Source: Limnanthes douglasii subsp. nivea (Eukaryota; Streptophyta; Magnoliopsida; Brassicales; Limnanthaceae). From it: a stretch of DNA of 64,000 nt. Below are positions 20,939 to 32,289 of the stretch, one piece after another. Made by a program: the position numbers and the translations under genes. Positions within the stretch are counted from its first letter, which is position 1; each line of letters begins with the position of its first letter. The stretch lies in assembly GCA_036936605.1 (NCBI GenBank), contig JAUPFV010000002.1, forward strand, positions 123,240,376 through 123,304,375. Direction: 5' to 3'. Under the pieces are notes generated by a model. It worked only from the letters and a program-made list of their open reading frames with translations. It searched no databases and had not been told where the DNA came from.

Positions 20939-21520
20939 TTTTATGTCAGTAGTTTGCTCTGAATCCCTGTCGGAGTGGAATTCAACCAAAAAGTCTGCCA
21001 CAGCTTGGGCCTTGACAGCTGTTCGGGGAGCAAAATCTATGTCGAAGTCCCCCAATTCTACTGACCACTTAGTCATCCTGCTTGAAATGTCTGCCTTTTG
21101 GAGGACATTCTTCAAAGGGAAAGAAGTCCGGACGATGATGGAATGAGCCTGGAAATAAGGCCTCATCTTCCTGGCAGCTATCACCAAGGCCAATATTAAC
21201 TTTTCGAGTTTCAAGTAACGCCTTTCTGCATCTACCAAACTTTTGCTGATGTAGTATACTGGATGGGGATGACCACCGACCTCTCTTACCAACACAGCAC
21301 TGATGGCATAGCTTGAAACTGCCAAATATACGAAGAGAGTCTCCCCATCAACTGGCTTACATAAAGTTTTGGGGGAGGACAGGTGTTTCTTGATCTCATT
21401 AAAAGCCTCATCACACTGAGGGGTCCAATCGAACCCTTTTGCACCCTTCAAAGTTTGAAAGAAAGGTGCACACCTATCCGAAGACCTTGAGATAAATCTG
21501 TTTAAGGCAGCTAAGGACTC
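20939..21520 (-). CDS. E2 RNase H (first, Ty3-type)
   Basis: It contains FDWTPQCDEAFNEIKKHLSS, VYYISKSLVDAERRYLKLEK, LILALVIAARKMRPYFQAHS and SRMTKWSVELGDFDIDFAPR, followed by the tether TAVKAQAVADFLVEFHS. The start of the domain abuts a rearranged patch at about 21513-21560. Confidence 0.85.
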
Positions 21521-22464
21521 CGAACACACATTTTTCATGCTCACTTCCATAAGGCATCAACTGTATTCCATGCTCACTTATTATATAGCCTAGAAACTTC
21601 CCAAACTGCACTCCGAACACACATTTTTCAGGGTTTAACTTCAAATTCACTTTTACCAAGTTGGCAAAATTTTCTTGGAGATCGGACAAGTGCAACTGCT
21701 CATCTACACTCTTCACCATCATGTCATCAATGTACACTTCCATATTTCTTCCAATTTGATCAGCAAATGCCTTGTTGACTAACCTCTGATAAGTAGCCCC
21801 AACATTTTTTTAAACCAAATGGCATTACTTTGTAGCAATGAAGACCTATGTCAGTGACAAATGTGGTATGCTCTTGATCCCTGGGATCTACTTGAATCTG
21901 ACTGTATCCGGAGAAAGCATCCATAAAGGAAAGCAGCTTGTTCCCAGAGGTAGAGTCTACTAACTGATCAATCCGGGGGACCGGATACAAATATTTTGGG
22001 CAAGCTCTATTGAGATCTGTGAAGTCAATGCACATACGCCACTTGTCATTCTTCTTTTTCACCAAGACAGGATTGGCAATCCACAAAGGGTATTGAGACT
22101 CCTAGATGTGCCCCATCTTTGTGAGCCTGTCAACCTCTTGTACAATGACATCAGCCTTTTCTTTGGAAAAAGCTCTTCTTTTTTGAACCACTGGAGCTAC
22201 GTCTCTCCGGACGGATAGGTGATGTGATATCACTTCTGATGGGACCCCAGTAACATCAGCATTGCACCAAGCAAAAACGTGCTGATGGTTCTTCAAAAAC
22301 TTTAACATTTGATCTTTCAAAACATGTGGCATTTTAGACCCTATCTTGACACTTTTCCCATCTTCCAAACAGTGTGTTTCTACCTCTTCAATTGGTATCA
22401 ACACTCCGGGGGTCTCTCTGGGGTCATCAATTTCACCCTCACCCCTAGAAAGGCCCTCAAACTG
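21513..22464 (-). pseudogene. E2 reverse transcriptase
   Basis: It starts right after the amber codon at 22467-22465. The fingers read VQKRRAFSKEKADVIVQEVD and PVLVKKKNDKWRMCIDFTDL; the palm has FMDAFSGYSQIQVDPRD and MEVYIDDMMVKSVDE. Lesions are TAG at 22104-22102 (Lys in E4), a one-base shift near 21805 in the run after FGLK, and loss of about 75 bases after SEHGIQ, replaced by a copy of a nearby word. RT should be inactive. Confidence 0.88.
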
Positions 22465-23049
22465 CTATTGTTCATTAATACGAACTGCCCCCAGCGTTCG
22501 AGGAGCCATGGCAGTGGCATAACATTCTCTTGCAACCTTTTGACTGCTCCGGACGACTCCAACCTGTCCCTGAACAGCATACTTCAAGCACTGATGGACT
22601 GTTGAAGCCACTGCATGCATCCTAGAGAGCCATGACCTCCCTAGAATAGCATTATAACAAGTGGAACAATCCACCACAATAAAGAGTATTCTGACCATTT
22701 TCTTGAAAGGGCCCTTGCCCAATAACACCTCTTCTTCGAACTCTCCGATCACATCTGCTGAGCTGCATGTGAAGCCCAAGATTGACCTGTCAGAATTCTG
22801 AATTACAGCTGGATTTTTCATTTTCTTGTAAGTGGTTAGGAAAAGGATGTTGGCTGAGCTTCCAGTATCCACTAGGATTCGGCTTATGTCATTGCCCCTA
22901 TAGATGCTCCTATGACAACAACATCCTCATGAGGGCCATGAATGTTTCTCAAATCATCTTCATCAAAAACAATGAAGGGGAATGAGTTTGGTGACTGATA
23001 GGATGTCATGCCTCTTTCTAGCTGGGAGGCTAAAGTATGAACATGCCTC
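22465..23049 (-). CDS. pro: E2 aspartic protease, ending at a conserved amber codon
   Basis: The active site DTGSSANILFLTTYKKM lies at about 22872-22820. FIVVDCSTCYNAILGRSWLS and STVHQCLKYAVQGQVGVVRS follow. A one-base shift near 22885 separates it from upstream Gag sequence. It ends ...RINEQ then TAG (22467-22465), followed by CAG TTT GAG with the frame open into RT. Confidence 0.88.
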
Positions 23050-24801
23050 TTCCTTGAAGAAGCAGTAGGAGCTGTCATAGTGTCCCCTCCGAAAATCGTA
23101 AGCGACTCGAAAAACTTAATGAGCCCGGAGACCGATCTAGAACATTCCTCTATAGCACCCATTCTGTTTCGAGTTGGATCAGGATCCAAGTATTCAGATT
23201 CCACGTCAAACCTTTCAACTATAACCATGGCTTCCTCCGGAGCAACATTACTTGGACCAACCTGGTGAGTGTTATCAGGCCTGTTACCCCCTCTTCTTTT
23301 AACGTAAGCTCCCAGCTTTCCCCTCTCAATCAAGTTTTGAACTTCTTGTTTCAATGCTATGCAGTCATCAGTGGTATGGCCAATATCATTGTGATATTGG
23401 CAAAAAGAGTTGTTGCGATGCTCTCTGGGAGACTGCAGTGTTGTTGGTCTCCGGTAATGCACCTCATCTTTTGTTTTATCAAAGATAGTGGCCACACTTT
23501 CTTTTAACTCTGCAAACCACTCCGGTTGCACCCATGGCCTCTCTTGTTTCTGGATTGCTGACTTTGAGCAGAAGCAACTGGCTGAGACTGAGCTTTTGCC
23601 CTACCATGCCCCTGTCCGGTTTCTCTTGCTTTGTTTCCGGACTGATTCTGATTGGGATTTGGTGCCACTTGGGTAGACCTCACCTGCCTGTGCACCCTGG
23701 TTTTCTTTGTTTCATCGACGTTTATTTGTTTGCCAACCTGATTCAGCAACCCTCCCCAAGTCATGGCTTTCTTTCTGGTTACTGAATCAGCTAGATTGCC
23801 TGGGTTCAAACCCTGTCTCAAGGATGCTATTGCTACATGTTCGAAGCAATCAGCCAACCCATTCTTGGTGTTTACAAAACGGCTTATATACTCTTTCAAG
23901 GACTCATTTGGTTCCTGGGCACAATGGATTATTGTGTCTCCATTGTCTTTTAGCTCTTTACTCCCTACGAACTGCCTTCGAAAGGCTACCAAAAAAGTAT
24001 CGAAATCTTTAGTACAATGAGGCAGGCTGTTGTACCACTTTAGAGCACTACCTGTGAATGACTGGGAGAATTCCCTACATAGCAGTTTGTCATCATCATC
24101 GAAGTTCATCATGAAGTTTTTAAATTGCTCCAGATGGTTGTCCGGATCAGTACTGCCATCGTACTTCTCTATTTTGGTGCTGTCAAACCTCTTAGGGAGG
24201 TTTCCAGATAGAATTTTAGAAGACAATGGAGATTGCTTCCAATTCCTTCCACGACTGAACACAGTATCCTCATTGGGAGTCGCAAAGATACCTGGTTTAT
24301 CGTGGAAAGCAAAGGGATCCATCAGCATCTTGTCCACATGCCTCCGGCTGTGTGATGACCCTTTACCAATATTCTTCTTCATCCTTCCATGTCTATCCCT
24401 CTTTCTTGAATACTTTTTGATCTGCCTTTGTTTCTTTCTAGTTCGACCCTCATCGCTGCTTGAGGAAAAGATTTTTCAACTCCTTCATCGTCCGAAGAGC
24501 TATCAGAAGATTCTGAGCTTGAGTCAGAACTCTCCACAGGCTTGGACCGGTGAGACTTTTTAGAACTAGCATGAGTCTTTTTGGTGCTCACATGAGTTTT
24601 TGAAGACTCATGCTCTCTGGGGTTATCGGTGTGATGAGCAACCGATGCTTTGGATTTTTCTTTCACGCCCATCTTGGCCTTTTCTGCCCTCAGAGCTTCT
24701 ATTTCACACTTTAGCCTATCACGCTCTTCGACAGTGTATTCATTGTTCTCTTCCACCACTTCGAGCAAAGCTGGTGGTAGTTCTGGATTGTCCGGATTCA
24801 T
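23050..24801 (-). pseudogene. gag: E2 gag
   Basis: The start is the ATG at 24801 (MNPDNPELPPALLEVVEENN), close to the primer binding site and matched by E6. The N-terminal part is a charged coiled coil followed by a His/Ser/Lys-rich stretch. The Gag domain at about 24250-23790 reads KYDGSTDPDNHLEQFKNFMM, LKWYNSLPH and RRQFVGSKELKDNGDTIIHC. A basic Gln-rich linker and the knuckle CQYHNDIGHTTDDC (C-x2-H-x4-H-x4-C) follow at about 23405-23365. Frameshifts lie near 24400-24470 and 23530. Confidence 0.88.
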
Positions 24802-24850
24802 TCAGACAGATTTTCTTAGCTGGTTTTGAATGCTTGATTCAGGTACCTTC

Positions 24851-24871
24851 TTCTCCCACTGTGGTCGCCAA
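24851..24871 (-). promoter_or_regulatory. E2 primer binding site
   Basis: On the minus strand, three bases after the 5' LTR, the sequence reads tggcgaccacagtgggag. TGGCGAC is like the tRNA-Arg primer sites described for Ogre-type elements; the match to a specific tRNA is inferred. Confidence 0.7.
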
Positions 24872-24873
24872 TT

Positions 24874-25284
24874 TGGTATGGATAATAATTGCCTGAGGGT
24901 AGGCTGGTAATTTTAGTTGGTGTTTTAAAGTGGTGTGTGGGTGTTTAAGTGTTTAGAGTAGAGAGTAGAGAGATAATTAAGCAGCTTGGTAGCAGTTAAT
25001 TTTCATTACCCATAGTTAATGCAGGTGGTTGGGTATTTATACCCTGATGTTTGGGCCCTTATGGGCTTTCGGGTCATGTTTAATGGACCCGAGTCATGTT
25101 CAAAGACCCATGAGCTCTAAGTAGGAGAGCAAGTAGCTTAGTCAAGAAGTGTTTAGGTTTTTTAGTACTTTTGTCATAGTTCGAACAATCCTATGGTCAT
25201 AGTGTTCAAAAACGATCTGTCCGGTCCAGAGGTCTTGGACCGATCTGTCCTTGTCCGGGGAGCGTGCAAAATTCGGACTCATCA
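24874..25284 (-). repeat. E2 5' LTR
   Basis: This 411-bp copy of 14862-15290 has TATAAATA on the minus strand at 25034-25041, the likely transcription promoter. Relative to the other LTR it lacks 18 bases near 25222. The target duplication cctta follows at 25285. Confidence 0.93.
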
Positions 25285-26116
25285 CCTTATACATATGCAT
25301 TTTGTCTTTTCTTTTTTATAGGGTCAATCTAATTAAAATCTTGAACATAGTTTGTGTGATGGGTATAACTAGTGTTTATGATTGGTAGTAAAATGAGAGA
25401 ATATATCAAATTTAAAGAATAAATCGCATATATTTCATATTATAAACATAATTTATTGTTTCAATATTATTCAAGTATATCAAAAATATTTTATCATAAT
25501 TTTTAATATGTAACATTTAGGCCAACGTATTGTACATTTTTATTTCAAAACAAGAAAACTTTCATTTAAACTATTTGTTTTACATGGTGATTGAATTGGC
25601 TAACGCACACTAAAATTTTAGTTTCTCATGATCCATGTAAATCTTAACTTACTTTACAATCAATTTATATAAAAAATTATATCATGTGCGATTATATAGA
25701 AGTGACAAGTACAAAATAACATTTATTACAAATACAGATAAGTTCAATGAAATATTTATGTTATTATAACATATCAAAATATTGGAAATCTGAAAGCATT
25801 CACATGTAATATATGCAAATATAATCTTATAATATAGTGATTGGTATATGCATCTCGTCATACGAAACAAATTTATATATTAATTATATAGGACAACTAG
25901 TTAAACATGATTATTTTAATGGTATGTTAGTGTCTTTGGAATATGTGTGAAGTTTGAACATTTGAAGAGATATAAACCTGTGAAAAGAATTCATAAAGAA
26001 CATCAAAACTTTATATACGTAAAACTATACACATATATTTTTGATTTCTACTAGCGTCGATTTTACATGAATAACACAAATTATTAAAAAATAATTGTTG
26101 TGGTGTGATTTCTACT
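25285..26116. other. AT-rich non-coding DNA
   Basis: I see no gene or recognisable element. The word tttctactagc occurs at about 26045 and again near 26108, flanking the broken left edge of E3. Confidence 0.55.
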
Positions 26117-28430
26117 AGCATCTGCCTGGCTTCGAACTTGCTTCTCCAACACAAGCACCGGCTGAACACTACTTAATATAGAGTGAGCTATGATGTCCCT
26201 TTCACTTGAAACAGTAAAAGTCTTACCATTAAAAGTGACGGTGTTTGAAGTACTCGGAGGGAGGTAAGGCCCAGCAAAATCATCTATGGGGAGGTTGACA
26301 AAGTATTCACCAAGCCCATCCAGACTAGTGATGTCAACCCCATCAATGCTAAGGCCTCCCCCTCCGACCTCGTCGGTTTGAAAATCACCAGGGATCTCCT
26401 CTGCTTGTGTTGGATCAGTGGGATCAACATGGGGGAGAGGATCCGGAGGCCGGAGAGAAAGTTCATCACCTTTGGAGGTCTTCTTCTTCTTGGCCTCCCT
26501 GTCCTTGCTTTCAGCTCCCCGTTTTCGGTCTCTTTTGGGAGCTCTTGGGGGTTTTGGGGATTGAATCTCTTGCCTAACACTCTTCTGCTCTACCACTTCT
26601 AAGAGAGCAGCATCAATCTGGCTTGGGGCTGGCCCCTCCGGGTTTGTTGAGACAACTTCCTCCACTTCAGCAGGGTCCGCTCCACCTAAAACTTTCTTGC
26701 CCTTCTTCTTCTTGCCTTTCATCTTACTCGGGACCTTGGCCCGGCCTGGCAAGTAAAGTGTCCCATCCGGTTTGTGTGTTCTTTTAAGGACGACATCCGG
26801 AGGGGGTGGAGTGATGAGTTCTTCCCAGGACAAGTCCATCCGGCCAATAGTGTTCCATAGGTGAGACCTTGCTAAGTTGCCTCCTGTGAAAGCATCGTGA
26901 AACCGGTTTCCCCACTTTTCAGCAACCCAAGTGTTGATCATGGTGCAAGTGGACTGCCCGGACTTTAGGTAGTCATTGAAGTCCTTGGGCAGTTCTGCTA
27001 AGAAAAAGATAAGACCAGTCAGTTTAAACAGATTGGATAGAAGAAAAAATAGGAATATAAAGTAGAAGCCTTACGATCACTCCTCCATCTGCTGTGAGGA
27101 GACTTGGATTGGCTCCGGTCTTGATTTTCTTCCCGTTCTCCCAAGCACCACTTACGAACAGGAATTGAGTCCTCCAATTATTCTCCGACTCTAGCAGATC
27201 ATCCACTGCTTTATAATTATCACCCATGTTGAAGTTATAGAAGAGAATGTGGTGGTTTCTATAGAGACTGGCCACAGCAGCAAACTCCTCCATTGGTAGA
27301 GGAATCCCGGAGAGCCTAGAGGCCATAATGCAGGCCATGAGGGTGTACCAAGCATTGGGACTCAACTGACTTGGACAGAGCTTTGTCAGATGAAAGTATC
27401 TGACAATCTCTGGGTCCAAGGGAAATCTGAGCCCCCAGTTAGACAGCTACGTGAAGATAACTATCTTGGCCAGCTTGCAGTTCATGGGGGTTTCGGGGTT
27501 TATGGGGATTCTTATCTTCACGTTCTCTGGAATACCCCACTTCGTACGCATCCGGCCCAACTCAGCTGTATGGATGAAAGCGTAATTAATCTTTTGCAGG
27601 GCAAGGAGATACTTAACATTGACCTTGTGGAAACAAGGTCCCACCCTTCCTTCAAGACACTCCGGCAGATCCGGATGCCTCAAGCACAACTATTCCTTGC
27701 CTTTATCCTTTTGGGTAGCAGCAGCACCGCTAGTCTGTCCGGAAGGTTCGGACTCAAATGGAGCCTATTCGATAGAGTCCTCCATTATTTCCTCCATGAT
27801 TGAGGAAGGGTTTTCAGTTGTTGTGGTGAGAGAGAGGTTTGGGGTTGGTTCAGACTGACTTCCGGCTTGATGAGATCCAGTACTCTCCTGCTTTCTAGCC
27901 TCTGGTTGGGGCTCTGTTGTGGACGTTTCTTTTCGGGGACTTGAGCCAGTGCCCTCCGGACCGGACAGCCTATCCCTAGGTGCCCTAATGGGTACTTCTG
28001 GCCCAGTACTACTGTCCTTGGCACCTGATATAGGGGTGCCCTTAGAAGCCTGCCCTTTGACCAGCCGACCTTTTCTCCGATCAACTAGCTTGTGAGGAGA
28101 GGTTTCAGCATCTGACCCCATAGCTAAGAATGGGGAGGGTTTTTTAAGGCTGGTAACTGTTAAACTTGGTTCAACAACGGGTTCCGACTCTTGAACCGAA
28201 GAACCTGAGATAATAGGGGAAATACTGGTTTGAAACAATCTCTTCGGTTTGACACCCTTTGTGGAGGAAGAACCCTGGTCTGATTCTGTGGCTAAGGTTG
28301 CTGGTTTGTCGATGGGGGGAGTGGGTAAGCCTACTGCAATGCGCCTTTCCCTTTCGACTTTTTGCGCTTTTTCTAATTCAGATAGGTTGAGCCACCCGCC
28401 TTTCTTCAGAGTGTTCCTAGCCATGAACAT
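26117..28430 (-). pseudogene. E3 antisense accessory gene (Transposase_28-like), 3'-truncated
   Basis: The start MFMARNTLKKGGWLNLSELE matches E2. The frame stays aligned through exon 1 apart from three TAG codons (27767, 27692, 27449) at positions that are Glu, Lys and Glu in relatives. The Transposase_28-like domain reads CLRHPDLPECLEGRVGPCFH, GRMRTKWGIPENVKIRIPIN and LSPNAWYTLMACIMASRLSG. The intron is 26995-27075 (81 bp). Exon 2 (from 26994) is open and includes SKMKGKKKKGKK and PKRDRKRGAESKDREAKKKK, then is cut in the coiled coil. The function is unknown. Confidence 0.85.
26995..27075 (-). other. Intron of E3 antisense gene
   Basis: The minus-strand donor is gtaaggcttc and the acceptor tttcttagcag. 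It is 81 bp, identical in length and position to the E2 intron. Confidence 0.75.
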
Positions 28431-28526
28431 AAACAACCTAAGTAAGAATTTATTTTTGAGAGAGAAAGCTTTGAAGATTTGCAGAGTGAAAATGAAAGTG
28501 ATAGTAAAACAGTAGAAAAATATCTC

Positions 28527-28534
28527 AATTTATA
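28527..28534 (-). promoter_or_regulatory. TATA box of E3 antisense gene
   Basis: TATAAATT on the minus strand lies about 104 bases upstream of the conserved ATG at 28430. The surrounding bases match E2 and E4. Confidence 0.6.
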
Positions 28535-28867
28535 GTAAATCTCAAAAGGAAGTCTTGATTCCTTTCGAAAAGATTAGTAACAATTAAAAGACGGCGGTGA
28601 TGTCACCTTCATTAATGAAGAGGTTGCTTTTCAAAGAAGGTGGGTGCGAAATTCAAGGTGAAAAAATGGCTGAGGCAACCAACCCAAGAGCGACACGTGT
28701 CCCATGAACTTTGGCAAGAAACCGTTTAGATTCACAGAGCTTTTTCGGTCCGGATAAAGCCATAACACAATTCGAAAGACCTGTCCGGGTAAAACTGCCA
28801 CTGACATCGGACTATTTTTCAGGTTTTTGACAAAGGTATTTGAACAAACACCTAAAAAGGGGGCTCC

Positions 28868-29272
28868 TAATGAGTCCTAATATTGCTACCTCTCCGGACG
28901 GGGACAGTTCGGACTAAGATCACCAAACCGGACAGGGCAGTTCGAACACCTCACCCTTTGGACTGTTCGAACAAAGACTAAAGTACATAAAAACCTAATC
29001 ACTCCTTGACTAAGCTGCCTGCTCTCCTACTAAGAGCTTATGGGTCCTTAAACTTGACCCGGGTCTTTTAAACATGACCCGAAAGCCCATAAGGCCAAAA
29101 TGAAAGGGTATAAATACCCAACCACCAACATTTAATGAGGGTAATGAAAATTAAATACAACCAGACTGCTTAATTCTCCCTCTACTCTCTACTCAAACAT
29201 TAAACACTTACAGACCTCCACAAACTCTAAACAAATTACAAATTTACCCTCAGACAAAAATTACCCACACCA
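28868..29272 (+). repeat. E3 3' LTR
   Basis: This 405-bp LTR is homologous to the E2 and E4 LTRs in reverse orientation. It follows a polypurine run (aaaaagggggctcc). Its first bases are TAATGAG instead of TGATGAG, and it ends ttacccacacca. TATAAATA lies at 29109-29116. Confidence 0.88.
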
Positions 29273-29286
29273 AAGTTGAGTATTAT

Positions 29287-29955
29287 ACATCAATAGTTGG
29301 GCAAAGACTTGCCAAAATCTATGGTGCCAAAAGAGTGTGATTGGTAAGTGATTCGCAATTACGTGTACATCAAGCTCGGTGCCAATCTGGAGCGAGAAAC
29401 GATAAGTTGGTTAAATATATGCAAGTACGTATTCAAGCTCATGGCCTTTTTCAAGTCTGTGAAATATGAACATGTGCCAAGGTCTAAAAATGCGATGGCT
29501 GACTCTTTAGCTACTATTGTATACTTCAAAGTGTATCTATGGACTATGATACAAGAATGCTCGTTGATAGTAACATGCCTTGAAGTAGGGATGAATACTG
29601 AGAAAATTTCCAAGCATCCATAATAACAACTCTAAATCTGAGGCATGAAATCAAAAAGTTAATCACTAAGGGAAGCGTTCCCATTGACAAAGTATTAGCT
29701 GAGAAGCTGAAGTTTAGAGCACATGGATTTTTAGTATTAAGGGATGTTCTCTATAAAAAATCATTTAACATGCATCTTTTGTGATGTCTTGGATATGATG
29801 AGTCTCATGTAATTTTGTCTGAATTACATGATGGAGAAGTCTCTTCTGACCATTGATATAAAATTTAACCAGAAGAGTGTTATTAGCAGGATATTTTTGG
29901 CCTTCCATCATGGCATGTGCTAAAGAATTACTTAAATACTGAGTGTCTTCTTTCT
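29287..29955 (+). pseudogene. Degraded pol remnant (aRNase H to integrase zinc domain)
   Basis: Fragments in shifting frames match the second RNase H (VKYEHVPRSKNAMADSLAT at about 29457-29515) and the following integrase lead-in (IDKVLAEKLKFRAHGFLVLR, then SELHDGE near 29818-29840) of E2/E4-like elements. It begins just after the E3 3' LTR but is in the same strand sense, so it belongs to another, older copy. Its ends are indistinct. Confidence 0.7.
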
Positions 29956-30049
29956 TAGAGAGAGCTTTAATCCTGATGATTCCCCTCACGTTTTTAGCCC
30001 AGAGACCATTCTATTGAAGAATAATGTGGTTTAATCGGAAAATATTAAA

Positions 30050-30730
30050 AATATGTACTGCGCGAGGATCTTGAAGATGAAATCTTAGTTGATCAATGAG
30101 AAGATTTCTCACATAGTCGGAGTTGAGAGAATCAACCAACTCAAGGGTTTGATGGAGATTCACGCCGATGAGGCTGAGAGATGGTGTAAAAACAATGTAA
30201 GGATCGCCAAGAAATCCCAAGTGAAGGTAGTTGTTCCCTTCATTTATGTGTTCAAGAAATGTAGTGAAGCCATAGATGTTCAAGCAATCAAACAGTACTA
30301 TCCTGATTTGGAACTTGCAACCCAACTTGAAGAGCTTGTAAATTATTATTTTTCGGTACAGCCTGCGCTACTTGTTGCTTCCTCTGTTAGGTATTAGGAG
30401 CTTTATAATGTTGAGGTTGGTGTTAATGGTGAGACTACGGTTTCTAGGCCTGTTGATTATGTTACCTCATACGAGTATCTTAGTCAACTCTGAGATGAGT
30501 GTCTGGGTAAAGATACTGAAGGGATTCACCATTTCCTAAACACTTGAGTCTAGAGTCGAGGACAAGAAATCCCATGTTAAACAAGAGGTGGCCGAACTCG
30601 AGGCTCATATTAGAGAGGCCTGCACGGCTCATCTTGAGGGGAGTTGTTCCCAGGTTGACCATCAATTGCGATCCTCTAAGGTTGGTAGTCGGACTCACGG
30701 GTATCTTTTGTTTGTGTCTTAAGCAATGAG
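30050..30730 (+). other. Unidentified weak coding-like stretch
   Basis: A + frame at 30089-30397 reads ERINQLKGLMEIHADEAERW and then AIKQYYPDLELATQLEELVN. The tail resembles C-terminal ends of Tat antisense genes (E1 has AYPRLNLTEFWKQV), but the match is too thin to call. A minus frame at 30011-30325 also ends somewhat like an integrase terminus. I cannot choose between them. Confidence 0.25.
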
Positions 30731-31119
30731 AGCATGAGTTAGTCGCAAAAGCACGTGGTGGGAGACGAGTAGTGTGAGGGTGATTTAGAGCTTCGTTGAT
30801 TATTGTTTATGTTATTATTTAAACTTGTATCTTTCTGGACTTATTGATGTTTGATGTATATTGATTATGTTTTATGAGCGTATGTAGTCCACTTCATTTT
30901 TACTATTAGTGTTGTTTACCTTTCCTTTTGTAATATTTTGATGAAATCTTACTTGGAAGTAACTATTTTGACTATTTATATATTTGCTTGTTTTCTTTAG
31001 CTTCTTGCAAGTAAGTACTCTCCCTATTTCCTAGTAAGAGTAGGACTTGTCTATTCAGGTTCATATGTTTGAGTAGATTCTTGAGTGTACTTTATCATTT
31101 TTTTTCTTTGACTTTTCCA

Positions 31120-31927
31120 TAGGGATGACAATTTTTTTCGAAACTGCTGGTACCCGATTCGAGCCGACCTGATGGGACGGGTTATGGATTTTAAATTTTA
31201 CCAAGGATGGGTTGTAGATTTGAATATTTACTACCCTCCAGGTTTGCGATGGTTTATGAGTTTAAGAAACTTCCTATGGGAAAAGCCGAACCCATCCACA
31301 TGATATTCGTTAATTATTCAAGTATTGAGAAATTAATACATGATATATTATTATTTTATGAATTATAAAATTATATTATAATGTAATTCAATTTGTTTTT
31401 TTATTCTTTATAGTTTATATATTTTTTATTTGGTTTTTTTATAGTTTCATCATTATTTATACTTCTTCTTTTTAAAATTAAACTAAATTAGCTTATATTT
31501 AACAAATATAAATATTTAAATCGACAAATTTAGAAAACAATATTTTTTTTTATAAATTTATATTTTAAAAAACCAATTTAATTAATTAAAAATTCAAAAA
31601 AATATAATTTTTTAAATAATAAATTTGTTTTTATAAATTTATTTCAAAATATTATGGGTTGTTATTAAATTTAAGAGTTTATGCTTTATTATTATAATAT
31701 ATTATTTTTGGATTTTTTTAATTTTTTATTGGATATTTAACTACAAAAAATTATTTTATAGATAAATAAATTATCAAAGAGTACTTATGGGTGTGTCCCC
31801 GTACTCGACGGGTTTGGATGTGGAAAACAAATCTCTTATCTGAACCTGTCGTGTTTTAGAAAATAAAGACATGATGGGTTGCGGGTTTAATAATACATGT
31901 ACTCATCCTGACTCATTGTCATCCTTA
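31120..31927. mobile_element. hAT-like non-autonomous DNA transposon, copy 1
   Basis: The ends are tagggatgacaat and, inverted, attgtcatcctta: terminal inverted repeats of about 12 bases with one or two mismatches. The flanks cttttcca (31112-31119) and cttttccc (31928-31935) form an 8-bp target duplication with one mismatch, typical of the hAT superfamily. The ends are rich in gggtacccg/gacgggt words and the middle is AT-rich. There is no transposase frame. Confidence 0.7.
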
Positions 31928-32289
31928 CTTTTCCCTCTTTTGTGTAAGTTTTCCCATGCTCTACTGATTTTTCGATTTATATATGGTGCAAGTTATCGTT
32001 CTAGTTTTTTCTCTTTATTGGCTAAAAAGAACTTCTTTCATTCGCGGTTGATAAAAATATCAGTTCCTCTGCATGTGCCACCAAAACATTCTTAGTAAAA
32101 GGTAGTTTAAAAAGATGAACGCGTGCATAAAAATAAGAAAATTTCTTGCAACGAGTAATAAGTAAGGTAATTTTTTTTGGAAGACACTTGAAACGATATT
32201 GGGTCATTAGATGATATCATAGAAAAAACATGAAGAAGACATGGGGTGTTTTCATGTTATTAACTTTGGGGGCTCACGTCGCTTGGGTT

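Larger units (their letters stand above)
14862..25284 (-). mobile_element. E2: Tat-type Ty3/gypsy LTR retrotransposon, complete
   Basis: This 10.4-kb element is in minus orientation. The LTRs are 24874-25284 (5') and 14862-15290 (3'), with a perfect 5-bp target duplication cctta at 14857-14861 and 25285-25289. gag-pol runs leftward (24801 to 19211). The accessory gene runs rightward (15727 to 18718), so the two converge. By eye the LTRs differ at about 14 positions plus one 18-bp indel, around 3%. Several frameshifts and stops and one filler-patched deletion in pol make it non-autonomous. Confidence 0.95.
26117..29272 (+). mobile_element. E3: truncated Tat element (antisense gene + 3' LTR)
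   Basis: Only the 3' third of a + oriented element remains: the antisense gene (28430 down to 26117), the polypurine tract and the 3' LTR. Homology to E2 stops abruptly near 26117 inside the coiled-coil part of the antisense gene. gag-pol and the 5' LTR are absent, and no target duplication can be tested. Confidence 0.85.

Noticed and set aside
24030..24563. 177-codon + open frame in E2 gag region
   Set aside because: It is the reverse shadow of Gag; hydrophobic runs come from reading charged Gag codons backwards.
29273..29955. Reading the pol remnant as part of E3
   Set aside because: It lies beyond the E3 3' LTR and in the same strand sense, so it would be downstream of the element's end; it must be a separate copy.
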